This document shows, in pieces, positions 34,533 through 46,800 of a stretch of DNA of 64,000 nucleotides. Source of the stretch: Triticum aestivum (lineage: Eukaryota; Streptophyta; Magnoliopsida; Poales; Poaceae). The position numbers and the translations under genes are program-made. Where the stretch lies: NCBI RefSeq assembly GCF_018294505.1, contig NC_057812.1, positions 56,877,878-56,941,877 on the forward strand. The letters are read 5' to 3'. Position 1 is the first letter of the stretch; each line of letters begins with the position of its first letter. Below the pieces are notes generated by a model. The model was given only the letters and a program-made list of their open reading frames with translations, did no database searches and had not been told where the DNA came from.

Positions 34533-37500
34533 GGTAATTGATGACAATCACTTTCAAGAGAGTTTATACAAGGAATTATGCATCACCATGCACTGCAACA
34601 ACCAATAATGCATGCGAATGAGATGCAAAAGCTAAGGAAACATAAACCAAAGCTTCTCCACAAAACTCTCTGAAACTTCTCCCCCATTGGCATCGATTGC
34701 CAAAATGGGCGAAAAGCTTAGACGGTCAATATAGATTGTGGTCCTCCGTAAATTGTGTATTTCTCAACAAGAGAGTGGAATGCAATACACACATCCACGG
34801 TAAATACTTGGAGGAAGACAAACTATATTGAGGCCCAAAGATTGCAAAAGGAAGATATGCCACAAAGACATAACAAAGAGAGAAACAAGCAATCAAGCAA
34901 TCAAAAGATATCTATTGAAGCAAGCTATCAAAAGATACCAATTGAACCAACTAGGCCAATGATCCTACGAGCCACATGAATAAAAGATATTATGATATGA
35001 GCAAAGGAGTGTTCTAAAGAAACTAGGGAGGCTCCCCATGATTTGTGCACACATAAGAATATTTGAATTTGGAAACAAAGTACACAAAATAGGATCATAG
35101 CTCCCCCAAAATCAATAGAAACTTACTACAAGTGCAAGTGAGCATATAGGAAACTAAGCCTAGTACATGTAACAAACACATGGTTGAGCAATAAGTGAAA
35201 GAGGCAACTTAAGAATGGGCTCAACCAAAATGATGTGTGTGAGTCAAGGCAATGCACTTGAGAAGACTAATGTACGGATGAGCATTAAGCATCAATAAAG
35301 TCTTGAAAGAATGAGGCAACACAGTGCAAGGCCTATCATTCCCACACACAACAAGCAAATGGGTTCACAAGCTTACTAATAAGCATATAGAGAACCTATG
35401 CTTGTGACAACCCGCGGTGAAGATAGAAGATGAAAGGCGCGTCAAGACGAGGGATGCCAATTAAGATGGCAAAAACCTCGTAAAGAAAAGCATGAGGAAA
35501 ATAATGTTCACCACACAAGAGCGCAGCAAGATGCAACGATAGAAGACACGCACTCAAGGCAAAAGCTTTCACGGAGCCACCAAAGAAATAACATAAGAAA
35601 GAAAAGGTGGACGTGAAAGAAAGGATATCATCTAGAGATGTAATTTCTCTCAAGTGTATATGGTTCTAGGTAGACTAGATCATGATGATATATATCTACA
35701 AAGAAGGATGTACACCCGAAATAGTTACAACACGAAGGAACAAGATATCCAAAAGGAAGTCATACATATACCAATAAGATATTTGCTTGGAAGCATAGCA
35801 CATGGCTAGATATGGTCTTATAGTATATAAATGAATTCCTACCACACACCCATCAAAGACATCACAACTAGCAACAAGACATCATTGTTGGGATGCTTTG
35901 AGAAAGGAAACAAGTATCACAAGAAAGAATGGATAACATGCCATGATACAACCTACACAAGGTTGATGCAAGAAATGTGTGCATGAAGTATATGAAGGTA
36001 CTTGTTACCGAGATAACATTGGAAGGATGTAGTAGATACCAATTGAAGGTACAAAGTAGTTCATTGATCATCCTAGCTTGACTCCAATAAGCACATGGTG
36101 ACAACACCTTCCTTGTGAGTGAGCCGAGCATCCAATGCATCTCCACTTGTTCCTAGAACAATAACACAAACAAAATGGTACCCAAACTCATTGGGACCAA
36201 AGAGTTAGAGAACCAACAACACATAGGACAAACTCCACATAAATATGTGCATATATATATATATATATATATATGAAAATGAATTTCATGCACATCTCAT
36301 CCAATTTGAGACTTGGTGGAGTTCCCCCTATATATTGGGTCAAAGAAAGAAAACATGCCAAAGAAACTACAAGAAGTAAATATGCATGCTCAAGACTTTC
36401 AAGAACCGAGACCAAAAGACAAAGAAATACCAAGCGAAGAAAAGATACCAAATGAATAAATCATCACTTGGAGGATATCCATAAAAGATACATCAAGGAA
36501 TGAGATATCCATTGATACACTCAAAAAGAAAGATGTCAAACTCCCAAAAGAGAGAATGGTTCCAAACAAACCAAGCCCTCTACAAAGTTTCATGATGGCA
36601 CAAAGCACAAAAAGAAACGGCTTGCCTTCCACAAACACACACTTGATAAGGATCACAAGATGAGTGTTTTATAGAGAATAGGATAGCTCCCCCAAGACTA
36701 GTGCATTATAGAGAATTTGCATTTGAATACAAAATGCACGAGGTGGGATCACCACTTTCACTATATCTAGAAAACACTAGACAAGGTCAAGAAATTAACA
36801 AGATCCACAAGTGGTATGGAATACAATGGGAGTTGACACAATCCTAGGCAAGAGATAAAGCAAATAAAAGCAAAGGCCAATGTAAAGATGATCAATAATT
36901 TCTACCACACATAAGTGAGTACCAATTGTCAAAAGACAAGAAGTATTTGGAAATAATTCCCGGTGGTAGATAACAAGGATATCCGACATCATCTTCACAC
37001 CAAACAAAAAGCAAATTGCAACTTGTAGAGCTAACATGCCACCTAGGAACAAGATAATTTACAATATCAATTCTAGGTGACAATATCTCAAATGTACACA
37101 TTTTCTAGGCTAGTAATATACACATAGCATATTACTCCCCCATAATGTGATACCAATTAAAGATAAACAAGAGGCAAAATAATGATCCAACACGAGATAA
37201 TTAATGGACAATATAGAATTGGAATTTCTCATGAGAAGACATACCACATAGCGACTAGATAATCTTGAAATATCAATACTAGATGGTATTACTCATGTAC
37301 ACACATATATAGGATTGTGAGGTGCACAAAGCACATCACTCCCCCATAATGGGATATTTCATTAATCTCTCACAAGAGCCAACTAAGAAAGGAACAAGAT
37401 GCAAAAGGCTCAATGCATGACACACATGTACATGATGTGCAAACCAACACACACATACTTGATTGCACAAGATAATCAAGTTGGAAGCACAACATATACA

Positions 37501-37713
37501 AACACATGCAAGGAACAAAACCAAACATGCAAAGGGGTAAGTAACTATCAATGTAAACACTTTAAGCACGAGTTACCGCATGGAGAAACATTGGATATAA
37601 GATAGAAACTTGATAATTCAAATAACTTGGCTTGAGACAATTAGAATGATGAAGTCCCCTTAATTCTTCATAAAGTAGCCAAGTCTCCAGTGCCCTCCAA
37701 CAACACCTATTGA
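34533..37713 (-). other. Non-coding interior of the LTR retrotransposon
   Basis: This is the space where pol would be expected. Only short frames occur, with many repeats of CTCCCCCATAATG-like words (for example 34682, 35102, 36688, 37134, 37341) and a (TA)n run at 36249-36273. No protease, integrase, reverse transcriptase or RNase H motif was found in any frame. Confidence 0.8.
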
Positions 37714-40128
37714 TCAAGTTTGAGCTTGTTGGTCCCCAACCAAGTTGGGTCCTAAGAGGTTAGTCACAATAGGCTTGGCTACCCAAATGGTTCTCTTCTT
37801 GACACCACTTTGAGTACCAACAACTTTCGCAAACACATTGCCAACCTTATCCTTCCCAAGAGAATAGATATCATCAATAATAATTGGGTTGGATAAGTTA
37901 CCACTAGTGCATGAAGATGCGAGGTGACCTTTCTCACGACATAAGTAGCAACGTCTACTCTTCACTTTCTTCTCACTTGATTTCTCAACTTGAGAAGCAT
38001 TAGCTTGAGGATTCTTGGGAAGAGGACTTTCTTCAACTTGTGGTTGAGCATGAGATCGAACTTGTGGCCGCTTCCCTTGTTGCTTGTCACTAATGGCCTT
38101 CTTCTTCAATGGGAAAGATCTAACATGATGCCCTTCTACTTTGCACTTGAAGCAAACAATCTTGGCCGAATTCTTGACTTGTTCTTGGCCCTTCTTTTTG
38201 TTCACTTTGGACTTCTTCTTCTTCTTGGAGTTGAATCCAAGTCCACCTTTGTCATTGGGGGATTTTTGCACACTCAAGATAGTGTTGAGTGTGAATTTTC
38301 CTTCATGACTCTTTTCCAAGTCTTTCTTCAAAGAAGTGACTTGGGCCTTGAGCTCTTTGATTTTCTCTGTATGGTTAGTCTCAACACAAGTATTAGAGGA
38401 AGTATAAGCTTCATCGTTAAAGCAAAAAGGCAAGGAAAGTAATTCATCACAAAATGTACCAATGTTATGCATGGATGAATCGCGAGGACTAGCACAAGGC
38501 AATATAGCATTTTGACTAAAAGTAGTGCTAGTATCCACATGAGGCTCACTAGATGTTACCTTAGCAAGCATGGCCTCATGAGCTATCTTTAGCACATTAT
38601 GGGATACTAGAAGATCATCATGAGAGCTTGTGAGGTTTACATGATTTTCTTCCAACATCCCATAATTGCTAGATAGCAACTCAAGTTGAGCCCTTAGCTC
38701 AACATTCTCCTTTAATATGGATGCTTCACAAGAGATAGAGTTAGTAGCACAAGCATCATAATTAGCAACAAGAGAAGACAACTTGGCAAGCTCTTTTGAA
38801 TATGAAGCTTTAAGTTGAGCATGAGACTCGGTGAGTTTGATGAGCTCACCCTTAATGACCCTTGAGCCATTTTTGAGGTGCCCAAAGTCCTCAAGGAGTT
38901 TAACATGTGCAACTTCAAGCTTCTCATTTTTAGTTTCAAAAACATTAGCCACCTCAATAGCTCTATCATGAGATTCCTTCACTCTAGATAATTCTAGGGC
39001 AAAAGTCTCCTCAAGAGATTCCTTGATGGTTTGTTCAAGTTCGAGAGCTTGGGAGAGGTCCGCGATCTCATTAGCGTAATCACGCTCATGACCTTCCATT
39101 TTATCAATGGTGACCTCATGCTCCTCAAGATGAGATTCCAAGTCATCAATATATTTCTTGCCCTCAATAGCAATAGACATGATTTTCATGAAGTTGGAAC
39201 GACCAATTTTATTCTTAAGAAGAGCTTTAAAAATCATTTCCCCCTTAATTTTGAAGGAGGCAACATCATCATTCTCTTCATCATAATCAACATCATCATC
39301 ACTCTTGCCATCATCAATATCATCACAAGATATATTGGGATTCAAAGTGGAAGATACCTTTGAAGCCTTGGCCATAAGGCAAAATGCAATAGATGATGGT
39401 GTAGGATCCCTTGAAGCACCATCCAAGACCACATCTTGTTCCATGGAGTGTTGGGTTTCCTCTACGTTGTTAGCACAACAACTCGAGGAAATACATGCAT
39501 TTTTATCATGGCAACAAGATATAGCAAGCATATCATCATGAGATTTAGTCAAGCAATTTTTACATGATATGCAAGGACTATCAACACAAGCATGTGAAAC
39601 ATGTATGGTGCTCAAAGTGTTAAAGTCCAAAGAAGATGCATTTCAATAAGATAGTGATGAAGTATCATCCACAATAAACATACTATCATCATTGCAATGA
39701 CCAACACTACTCACCATATCATTACCTTGTGGCAAACCACATGTAGGTGAAGTAGAAGAAGTTGAGAAGACTATATGACCGGAGGTGGAGGGAGAACAAT
39801 CATCCCCAAAAATCTTGGACACACCATATTTATCTTTAAGCTTCGTCCACAACTCATGAGCATCCCGAAACGGCATGAGTTGAAATATAACTACATTGCT
39901 CAAAGCATCGAAAAGCACATTAGAAGCTTGAGCATTGAGATAAGAGTTTTTCTCATCCTCTAAAGATAATCTTTGGGGATCCTTTGGAGGAGAAAAACCC
40001 ATATCTACAATTCGCTCTAAATTTGGGTCCATGACCCTAAAGAGATTAAGCATGCAAATTACCCAAACATCAAAATTTGTGCCATCGAAACTAAGAGTGT
40101 CAGAGAATCCTAAACCCCTAGTCGACAT
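37714..40128 (-). pseudogene. gag: gag gene of the LTR retrotransposon, one premature stop
   Basis: A single minus-strand frame starts MSTRGLGFSDTLSFDGTNFD and shows a Copia-type gag N-terminus (LRFDG..W-like LSFDGTNFDVW; DAHELWTKLKDKYG). An in-frame TGA follows at 39643-39645. The frame then continues for 638 codons: an acidic segment (DDGKSDDDVDYDEENDD), a long predicted coiled coil (roughly 39200-38550, with KMEGHERDYANEIADLSQAL) and a basic stretch (KKKKKSKVNKKKG). Two zinc knuckles follow. The first, CFKCKVEGHHVRSF, has lost its last Cys; the second, CYLCREKGHLASSC, is intact. Gag packages RNA and builds the virus-like particle. Apart from the stop and the lost Cys it is well preserved. 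Confidence 0.88.
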
Positions 40129-40169
40129 CCTTACTCTCTAGGCGGTTAAGCCCTATAAAGAGAGACGAG

Positions 40170-40181
40170 GCTCTGATACCA
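40170..40181 (-). other. Primer binding site
   Basis: On the minus strand TGGTATCAGAGC lies two bases from the 5' (right) LTR. It is complementary to the 3' end of initiator methionine tRNA and fixes the element's orientation. Confidence 0.9.
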
Positions 40182-41312
40182 ATTGAAAGATCGTGGATGT
40201 CGCCTAGAGGGGGTGAATAGGCATTTTAGAATAATTACGGTTTAGGCTTGAACAAATGTGGAATAAACCTAGCGGTTAATTTGTCAAGCACAAAACCTAC
40301 AACAACTAGGCTCACCTATGTGCACCAACAACTTATGCTAAGCAAGATAGACTACTAGGTGATAGTAAGATATATGATAAGAAACAATATGGCTATCACA
40401 AAGTAAAGTGCATAAGTAAAGAGCTCGGGTAAGAGATAACCGAGGCACGCGGAGACGATGATGTATCCCGAAGTTCACACCCTTGCGGATGCTAATCTCC
40501 GTTTGGAGCGGTGTGGAGGCACAATGCTCCCCAAGAAGCCACTAGGGCCACCGTAATCTCCTCACGCCCTCGCACAATGCAAGATGTCGTGATTCCACTA
40601 AGGGACCCTTGAGGGCGGTCACCGAACCCGTACAAATGGCAACCCTTGGGGGCGGTTACCGAACCCGTACACTTTGGCAACCCTTGGGGGCAGTCACCGG
40701 AACCCGTCAAATTGCTCGGGGCGATCTCCACAACCTAATTGGAGACCCCGACGCTTGCCTGAAGCTTTACACCACAATGATTGAGCTCTGAACACCACAA
40801 AGGTTGGGGTTAACTCCCCAACGACACCACAAAACTTCACCACAATGGAATATGGCTCTGAGGTGACCTCAACCGTCTAGGGCGCACAAGCACCCAAGAG
40901 GAACAAGCTCAAGGGTACCAAGCACCCAAGAGTAATAAGCTTCTCAACTTGTAACTTCCACGTATCACCGTGGAGAACTCAAACCGATGCACCAAATGCA
41001 ATGGCAAGGGCACACGGAGTGCCCAAGTCCTTCTCTCCCAAATCCCACCGAAGCAACAAATACTAGGGAGGAAAATGAGAGGAAGAACAAAGAAGAGAAC
41101 ACGAAGAACTCCAAGATCTAGATCCAAGGGGTTCCCCTCACATAGAGGAGAAAGTGATTGGTGGAAATGTGGATCTAGATCTCCTCTCTATTTTCCCTCA
41201 AGAACTAGCAAGAATCATTGGAGGGATTGAGAGTTAGCAAGCTCGAAGAAGGTTAATAATGGGGGAAGAACATGAGCTAAAGAGATAAGGTTCATTGGGG
41301 AAGAAGACCCCC

Positions 41313-41319
41313 TTTTATA
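41313..41319 (-). promoter_or_regulatory. TATA box in the right (5') LTR
   Basis: TATAAAA on the minus strand in the same context as in the left LTR. This is the copy that would drive transcription of the element. Confidence 0.75.
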
Positions 41320-41359
41320 GGTGGGGAAAAATCCAACCGTTATGCTCACAGCCCGCACA

Positions 41360-41693
41360 GAGCGGTACTACCGCTCCAAGGAGCGGTACTACCGCTAGGG
41401 CGGAAGTACCCCTTTGAAAAACAACAGCGAGGAGGCAAAAGGCCAGAAGAACCGCCGGAGCGGTACTACCGCTCGTCCTCACGGTACTACCGCTCGACCT
41501 CACGGTACTACCGCAAATGGTAGCGGTACTACTGCTTGCGAGCGGTACTAAAAAAATACATTCGGGCCTACCACCGCAAGACTTGGGACGAGTTTTTGAT
41601 CTGGAGCGGTACTACCGTTGTAGGAGCCGCGGTAGTACTGCTCTGGAGCGGTAGTAAAAAATTACATCCGCTCCAATTCGCGGTAGTACCGCT
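41360..41693. repeat. GCGGTACTACCGC motif array in U3 (right LTR)
   Basis: Same array as at 32817-33151, with AGCGGTACTACCGCT occurring intact three times and further variants in both orientations. It lies directly upstream of the TATA box of the 5' LTR. Confidence 0.88.
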
Positions 41694-43062
41694 GCAGCCT
41701 TTTTAGAACACCAAAACTGCCACAACTTTTGCAAACGGACTCCGAATTTGATGAAACCAAGTTTGTTGGAAAGCTAGCGACAAGGGCTAACACAATCTTC
41801 AAAGAAATATCAATAAGAAGCAAATGAGAAAAGGCCCATAAGAAAATGGTGAGAACTCTTTCTTGGAAAAGACCGGTAAAACCTCCAACACCGAAAACAT
41901 CATAGAAGATGCATGCGAACTCCGTTTTCGATGAACTCAAGCTTGTCATCAAGATGACCATAAGCTCTAAGACTCACAAAGAGAACCAAACAAGAACCAA
42001 GAAAGATGATGCAAGGATGCAATGGTTTGAGCTCTCTACTAACGATACGATTAAGCTACCAACTTGAGAGCCCCCCTTGATAGTACGGCAAACGATCCTA
42101 TAACCCGGTCTCCAAACTACCACCATGAGACCGGTAAAATAGAAAACCTATCAAGGGCAAACCTTTGCCTTGCACATGGTCCACTTGAGCTAGATGATGA
42201 CGATCTTGACTCCCTCAAGTTGGACCACCTTTCTTGATTGCGTTGGCTCGATGAAGACTAGATGATTGCTCCCCCATAGTCCACTATGGGTGAGCCACTC
42301 TTCGGCACATCTTCACAAGTCCATTGTCACCACAATGGATGGCAAGCTTCAAGCACTTGATCTCTTTGCGATGATCCACTTGAACTTGCACACGGCAATC
42401 TTGATGACGATCACCACTTGATGTCATCCTCTCCATGGGTTGAGTGATATCTTCCCCTTGACACAAGCCCATGAACACGTACCTAACCCCACGTAGAACT
42501 CTCACATAGACCATGGGTTAGTACACAAAGCACAATGCACAATGCTTACCAAACCATGGGATCACTTGATCCCTCTCGGTACATCTTCTACGCTTTGTGA
42601 GTTGATCAACTTGATTCACTCTTGACTTAGTCTTGATCAACCTTGAATCTTTCCAACTCTCTTCATTTGGATGATGTCTTGAAGGTAAACATGAATGATC
42701 ACACAATCTTCTTCTTCAAGACATGCTTGCAATAAGCTCAACTCTCACATGACCAAGCTTTGGATAATTCCTTAATAGCACCTTGGTCAACACAAACTCT
42801 CCTTGAAACCAACACATGTACTCTGATCACACAATCTTCTTCTTCAAGGCATGCTTGCAATAAGCTCAACTCTCACATGACCAAGCTTTGGATAATTCCT
42901 TAATAGCACCTTGGTCAACACAAACTCTCCTTGAAACCAACACATATACTCCAAGAAAAGCCTATGGACAAAACCTTCAAATATAACTCAAGGCAACCAT
43001 TAGTCCATAGAGATTGTCATCAATTACCAAAACCAAACATGGGGGCACCGCATGTTCTTTCA

Positions 43063-43260
43063 CACGTCCCACAAGTGACGCGGGTTTCGACGCCCACGTC
43101 ACTTGTGGGACGTGGATGTAGTGTCCGACACCGACGGCCACATGTATCTCACACCCACGATACTTGCTATTTAGGGTTTCCTCTACTGTTCGGCGACCCT
43201 CGACGACCCTCGTTTCCGATAAAAAAAGAGGAAGAAGAAGAAAAAAAAAGAGGAGAAGAA
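43063..43260. repeat. Right arm of the hairpin split by the LTR retrotransposon
   Basis: The arm begins with its own palindrome tip (CACGTCCCACAAGTGACG ... CGTCACTTGTGGGACGTG). It then runs through TCCGACACCGACGGCCACAT and CTATTTAGGGTTTCCTCTAC into purine-rich DNA. It is the inverse of 31505-31639, from which it has been separated by 11.4 kb. Confidence 0.85.
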
Positions 43261-43263
43261 AGA

Positions 43264-43622
43264 TTTCTTCTTCTCTTTTTTTTCTTCTTCTTCCTCTTTA
43301 TTTTATCGGGAACGAGGGTCGTCGAGGGTCAGGGTCGCCGAGCGGTAGAGGAAACCCTAAATAGAAAGTATCGTCGATGTGAGATACATGTGGCCATCGG
43401 TGTCGGAAACTACATCCACGTCCCACAAGTGACGCGGGCTTCGACGCCCACGTCACTTGTGGGACGTGGATGTAGTGTCCGACACCGACGGCCACATGTA
43501 TCTCACACCCACGATACTTGCTATTTAGGGTTTCCTCTACCGCTCGGTTGTCCTCGACGACCCTCGTTCCCGATAAAAAAAGAGGAAGAAGAAGAAAAAA
43601 AGAGAAGAAGAAAGAATAGAGG
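43264..43622. repeat. Long inverted repeat (hairpin), about 360 bp
   Basis: The arms are about 43264-43440 and 43447-43622, with the turn at 'ttcgac'. Paired words going outward are CCACGTCCCACAAGTGACG, TGTCGG/CCGACA, 'gatacatgtggcc', AGAGGAAACCCTAAATAG, 'gggaacgagggtcgtcgagg' and the purine/pyrimidine runs. Few mismatches are visible. Each arm has one AAACCCTAAA (telobox-like) motif. Confidence 0.87.
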
Positions 43623-43696
43623 AGTTCTTACTCCTCTATTCTTTCTTCTCCTCTTTTTTTTTCTTCTTCCTCTTCTTTATTTACCCTTGAAGCGTT

Positions 43697-43824
43697 GTCG
43701 AGGCCACTCCAAACCCTAGAGAAGCAACGTCGAGGCCACCCCAAACCCTAGAGAAGCAGCGTCGAGGCCACCCCAAACCCTAGAGAAGCAGCGTCGAGGC
43801 CACTAATTAATATTAGTTCTACGT
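43697..43824. repeat. 32-bp tandem repeat with AAACCCTA motifs
   Basis: Units start at 43697, 43729, 43761 and 43793 (GTCGAGGCCACCCCAAACCC...). The first three contain AAACCCTAGAGAAGC; the last is partial. The array lies 70 bp before the start codon of the second CACTA gene, in its likely promoter or leader. Confidence 0.88.
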
Positions 43825-43892
43825 TTGCCACTAATATATCCATCTGTCATGTTTGAATAATAATTGCCATGTTGTAAATATTTGTAGAAACT

Positions 43893-46800
43893 ATGGACAC
43901 CGCCCGAGACGAAGTACAAGAAGAGTTGTTGGGGGACATAATCGCACGAGGAAGTGATGCCGTCTGCTCGTTGTTTCTCAACGACACCGATGGTCTAGAA
44001 GCAGCTGGCTATGATTATGATGGCTCCGGTGACCTAATGCCGGTGCAAGAAGGAGACCGTGAGGACGGCTCCGGTGACCCAATGCCGGTGCAAGAAGGAG
44101 ACCGTGATGACGTCTCCGGTGACCGAACCGAGTTCGTTCAGGTATATATATTAGTTAAGCTTCTGCTGACTAGCTAATTGATGCATTCATTGTTTTGGTA
44201 TGTACACATATTAATTAAGTCTTTGTTCTTTTTTCTAGCCCTCCGGATCGAGCACAACTTCGGTAAAGAGATGAGGCCCGAAGAAAAGGTTGAGCTCGGA
44301 TGAAAAGTTTGAGATCATAGCAATCGCGCCTGACGGCCAACCGATTGAACCCCTCCGGACAAAGAGCACATTTGTTGCTCAGTGCGGGGTTTTGGTTAGG
44401 GACAAGATCCCGATCAGCATCCAGCAATGGTTAAAGCCGGCTACAGAAGATCCTGAGGTGTCTTATGTTAATGATATGCAGAAAAATGATCTTTGGACTG
44501 AGCTGAAGTCAAATTTCACCCTACCGCAAGAGGATGATCCGGAGAAGCCTGTTAAAGAGCAATTAATCAAGTCTTTTGCTCTTAAGAGGATGGCAGAACT
44601 ATTCAGGAGGTGGAAGAAATAGCTGAATAAGTTTGTCGAAAATAAAGAGACACCAGAATTCAAGGGCAGATATGAGAAGATCAGAGATCACTGGCCCGCA
44701 TTTGTGGCCCACAAGACATCGAAAAAGAGTAAGAAGATGTCGGCGACAAACAAGCAAAATGCTGCGAAGAAGAAGCATCACCATCGCACGGGGTCAGGTG
44801 GCTACCTCGTAGCCCGGCCTAAGTGGGCCAAGACTGAGAATGATCTGGCTGATAAAGGAATCGAACCAGAGACAATTAACTGGCCCGACCGTTGCCGGAC
44901 TTGGTTCTTCGGGGCTGGCGGAACCTTGGACCCTGTATCAGGGAAGTGCATTTGGACGAACGATCAAATGGACATACCAGTCAAGAAGCTTCAGTAGTAT
45001 ATCGAAGCAGCGCAGCAAGGGACGTTCTTTCCAGACAGAGAGAACGACGAGCTCACAATGGCCCTCGGGAATCCTGAGCACCCTGGACGGACACGAGGCA
45101 TGCCAGGCTCCATTCCGTGGAAGGTTGGGTTTCCGGACGCAGGCGGTTACAAATGCCAGGAGAGGAGGAAAAAAGTGCAGCAGACCCAAATGCAAGCGTT
45201 GCAAGCAAGGGTACAAGCGATAGAGGAACGAGAAGCAAATCGCAGCAAACGAACTGCCGAAGCTTCCCCCGAAGCTACCCCGCCATCTCAGCGGAGAAGC
45301 AGCGTGGCTTCCACCGAGCTGCTTCAGCTGGAGCATGTCTTGACGGCTCCTGCCAGCTATCCCGTGGATGCTATCACGGAGTCTCAAAATTGCCACCTTA
45401 TGACGCAATGGATTAATATGAAGGTCAAGGCGGCTGTTGGCTCTGTTTTTCCTACTAAACCCGGCGCAACTTTTCAGTGACGGCCGATTCCAGAAGGATA
45501 TGCTAGGGTGATGGTGGATGAAATAACGGAGGGATTTGAGGACCTCCAGCTTGACCACCCTACCGGTGAAGGGGAGACTCGGCTGGGTTCTGCTCTGAAG
45601 ACTCCATGCCTATGGCAGAAGGAGCTCATCAACCTTCCGAACTGGACGCCTCCGCCTCCTCCTCCTCCTCCGGCGAGTCAGGGCACTCCGCCTCCTCCAC
45701 CGCCTCCTCCTCCGGTGAGTGACGATCAGGGCACTCGGCCGGCTCCTTCTCCAGCGCGTGGCGGCACTCCGCCTCCTTCTCCGCCTGCGCCGGCGCGCCC
45801 GAGCAGCTAGCCTACTCCTTCTTCGCCTCGTCAGCAAGGGCGGAAGAGACCTGCCGCCGCTCCGGCTGCTCTGGCGCGTCGTAGTCCTTCTCCTCTGCCT
45901 CGTAAGCAAGTAAAGAAGACAACCGCTCCGTCTGCTCTGCTGGCGTCTAGCAGTACAGCCAGAGGCGGGAGGACATACAGATTCGGTCCTTCTCCGAAGA
46001 CTCCAGAGAAGTTACCATACGAGAGGACCCCGGAGGAGAACGCCGAGATCGCGCGAGAAGAAGTGAGGAACTTCTTTGAAGGGGTGAAAGCAAAGAAACA
46101 TCCACCTTCGGAGGAGAAGGTAGATCCGGTGAAAGCGAAGCGCACTCTGGCTGCCCTGACAAAACCACCCAAGTCTCCGTCGAAAGGAAACTATGAGCGC
46201 ATTATTGGAAAGGAATTTGCCGAAGCGGAGCGGTCGGGAAGTACTGTCAGTGATCAAAGGCTGAAAGAACGACGAGCTGGGAAACAAATTGCACAGCTCG
46301 GCGAACAAGCGAAGCAATCGTGCCCCCCGCTCAAGGTGCCTAGCGACATCGTCGCTAATGATCCGAGGATGGTGCCCGGTTATAGCAATCTTGGAGATTA
46401 CCTGCCCGACGATGTACATTATGATTTCATGGAGGTGCAGATACAAAGATACGAGTATGGGAAGCCTCTCATCAAAGATGGAAGATCTCTATCAACGATG
46501 ATGCGAAGATTGCATGATTGGTATTTGAAAATCTGCAGAGAGTCTGGGGGAGGAGTACTTTGTATGTGAGAGTTAAAAAGGAGCATGACCTCGTTGGAAT
46601 TGATCTGTTGCCTGTTCCATTTGAGGAGTTCTTTCAGTTTTTCAATCAATTGGCCCTCGATAAAGCAACGGTCACCTGCTACTGTCTATAAGTAGTACTA
46701 CTTCTGTCATTAAGTCTCTCTATATAGCTCAGCTCTTTCATTGCATGTATTTATAATTATCCTCACTATATTATGCAGATTGAAGATCGTCGAATTGAAG

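Larger units (their letters stand above)
31640..43062 (-). mobile_element. LTR retrotransposon, gag-only (non-autonomous), Copia-like
   Basis: The LTRs at 31640-34518 and 40184-43062 are both 2,879 bp, start TG and end CA (minus: TGAAAGAACATGCGG ... CGATCTTTCA), and differ by a few percent by eye. The target duplication is 'aacgt'/'cacgt'; a sister copy of the target at 43412-43421 shows 'cacgt' as original. The primer site complementary to initiator tRNA-Met is next to the right LTR, so transcription runs leftward. The only coding region is gag; no protease, integrase, reverse transcriptase or RNase H words appear in about 5.7 kb of interior. It must have relied on a partner element. It is inserted in the hairpin array of the CACTA. 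Confidence 0.93.
40184..43062 (-). repeat. 5' LTR (right copy)
   Basis: Same layout as the left LTR: TATA box at 41313-41319 (minus), motif array 41360-41693, the three-unit repeat near 40611-40709 and the 128-bp duplication from 42697. It supplies the promoter for gag. Confidence 0.93.
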
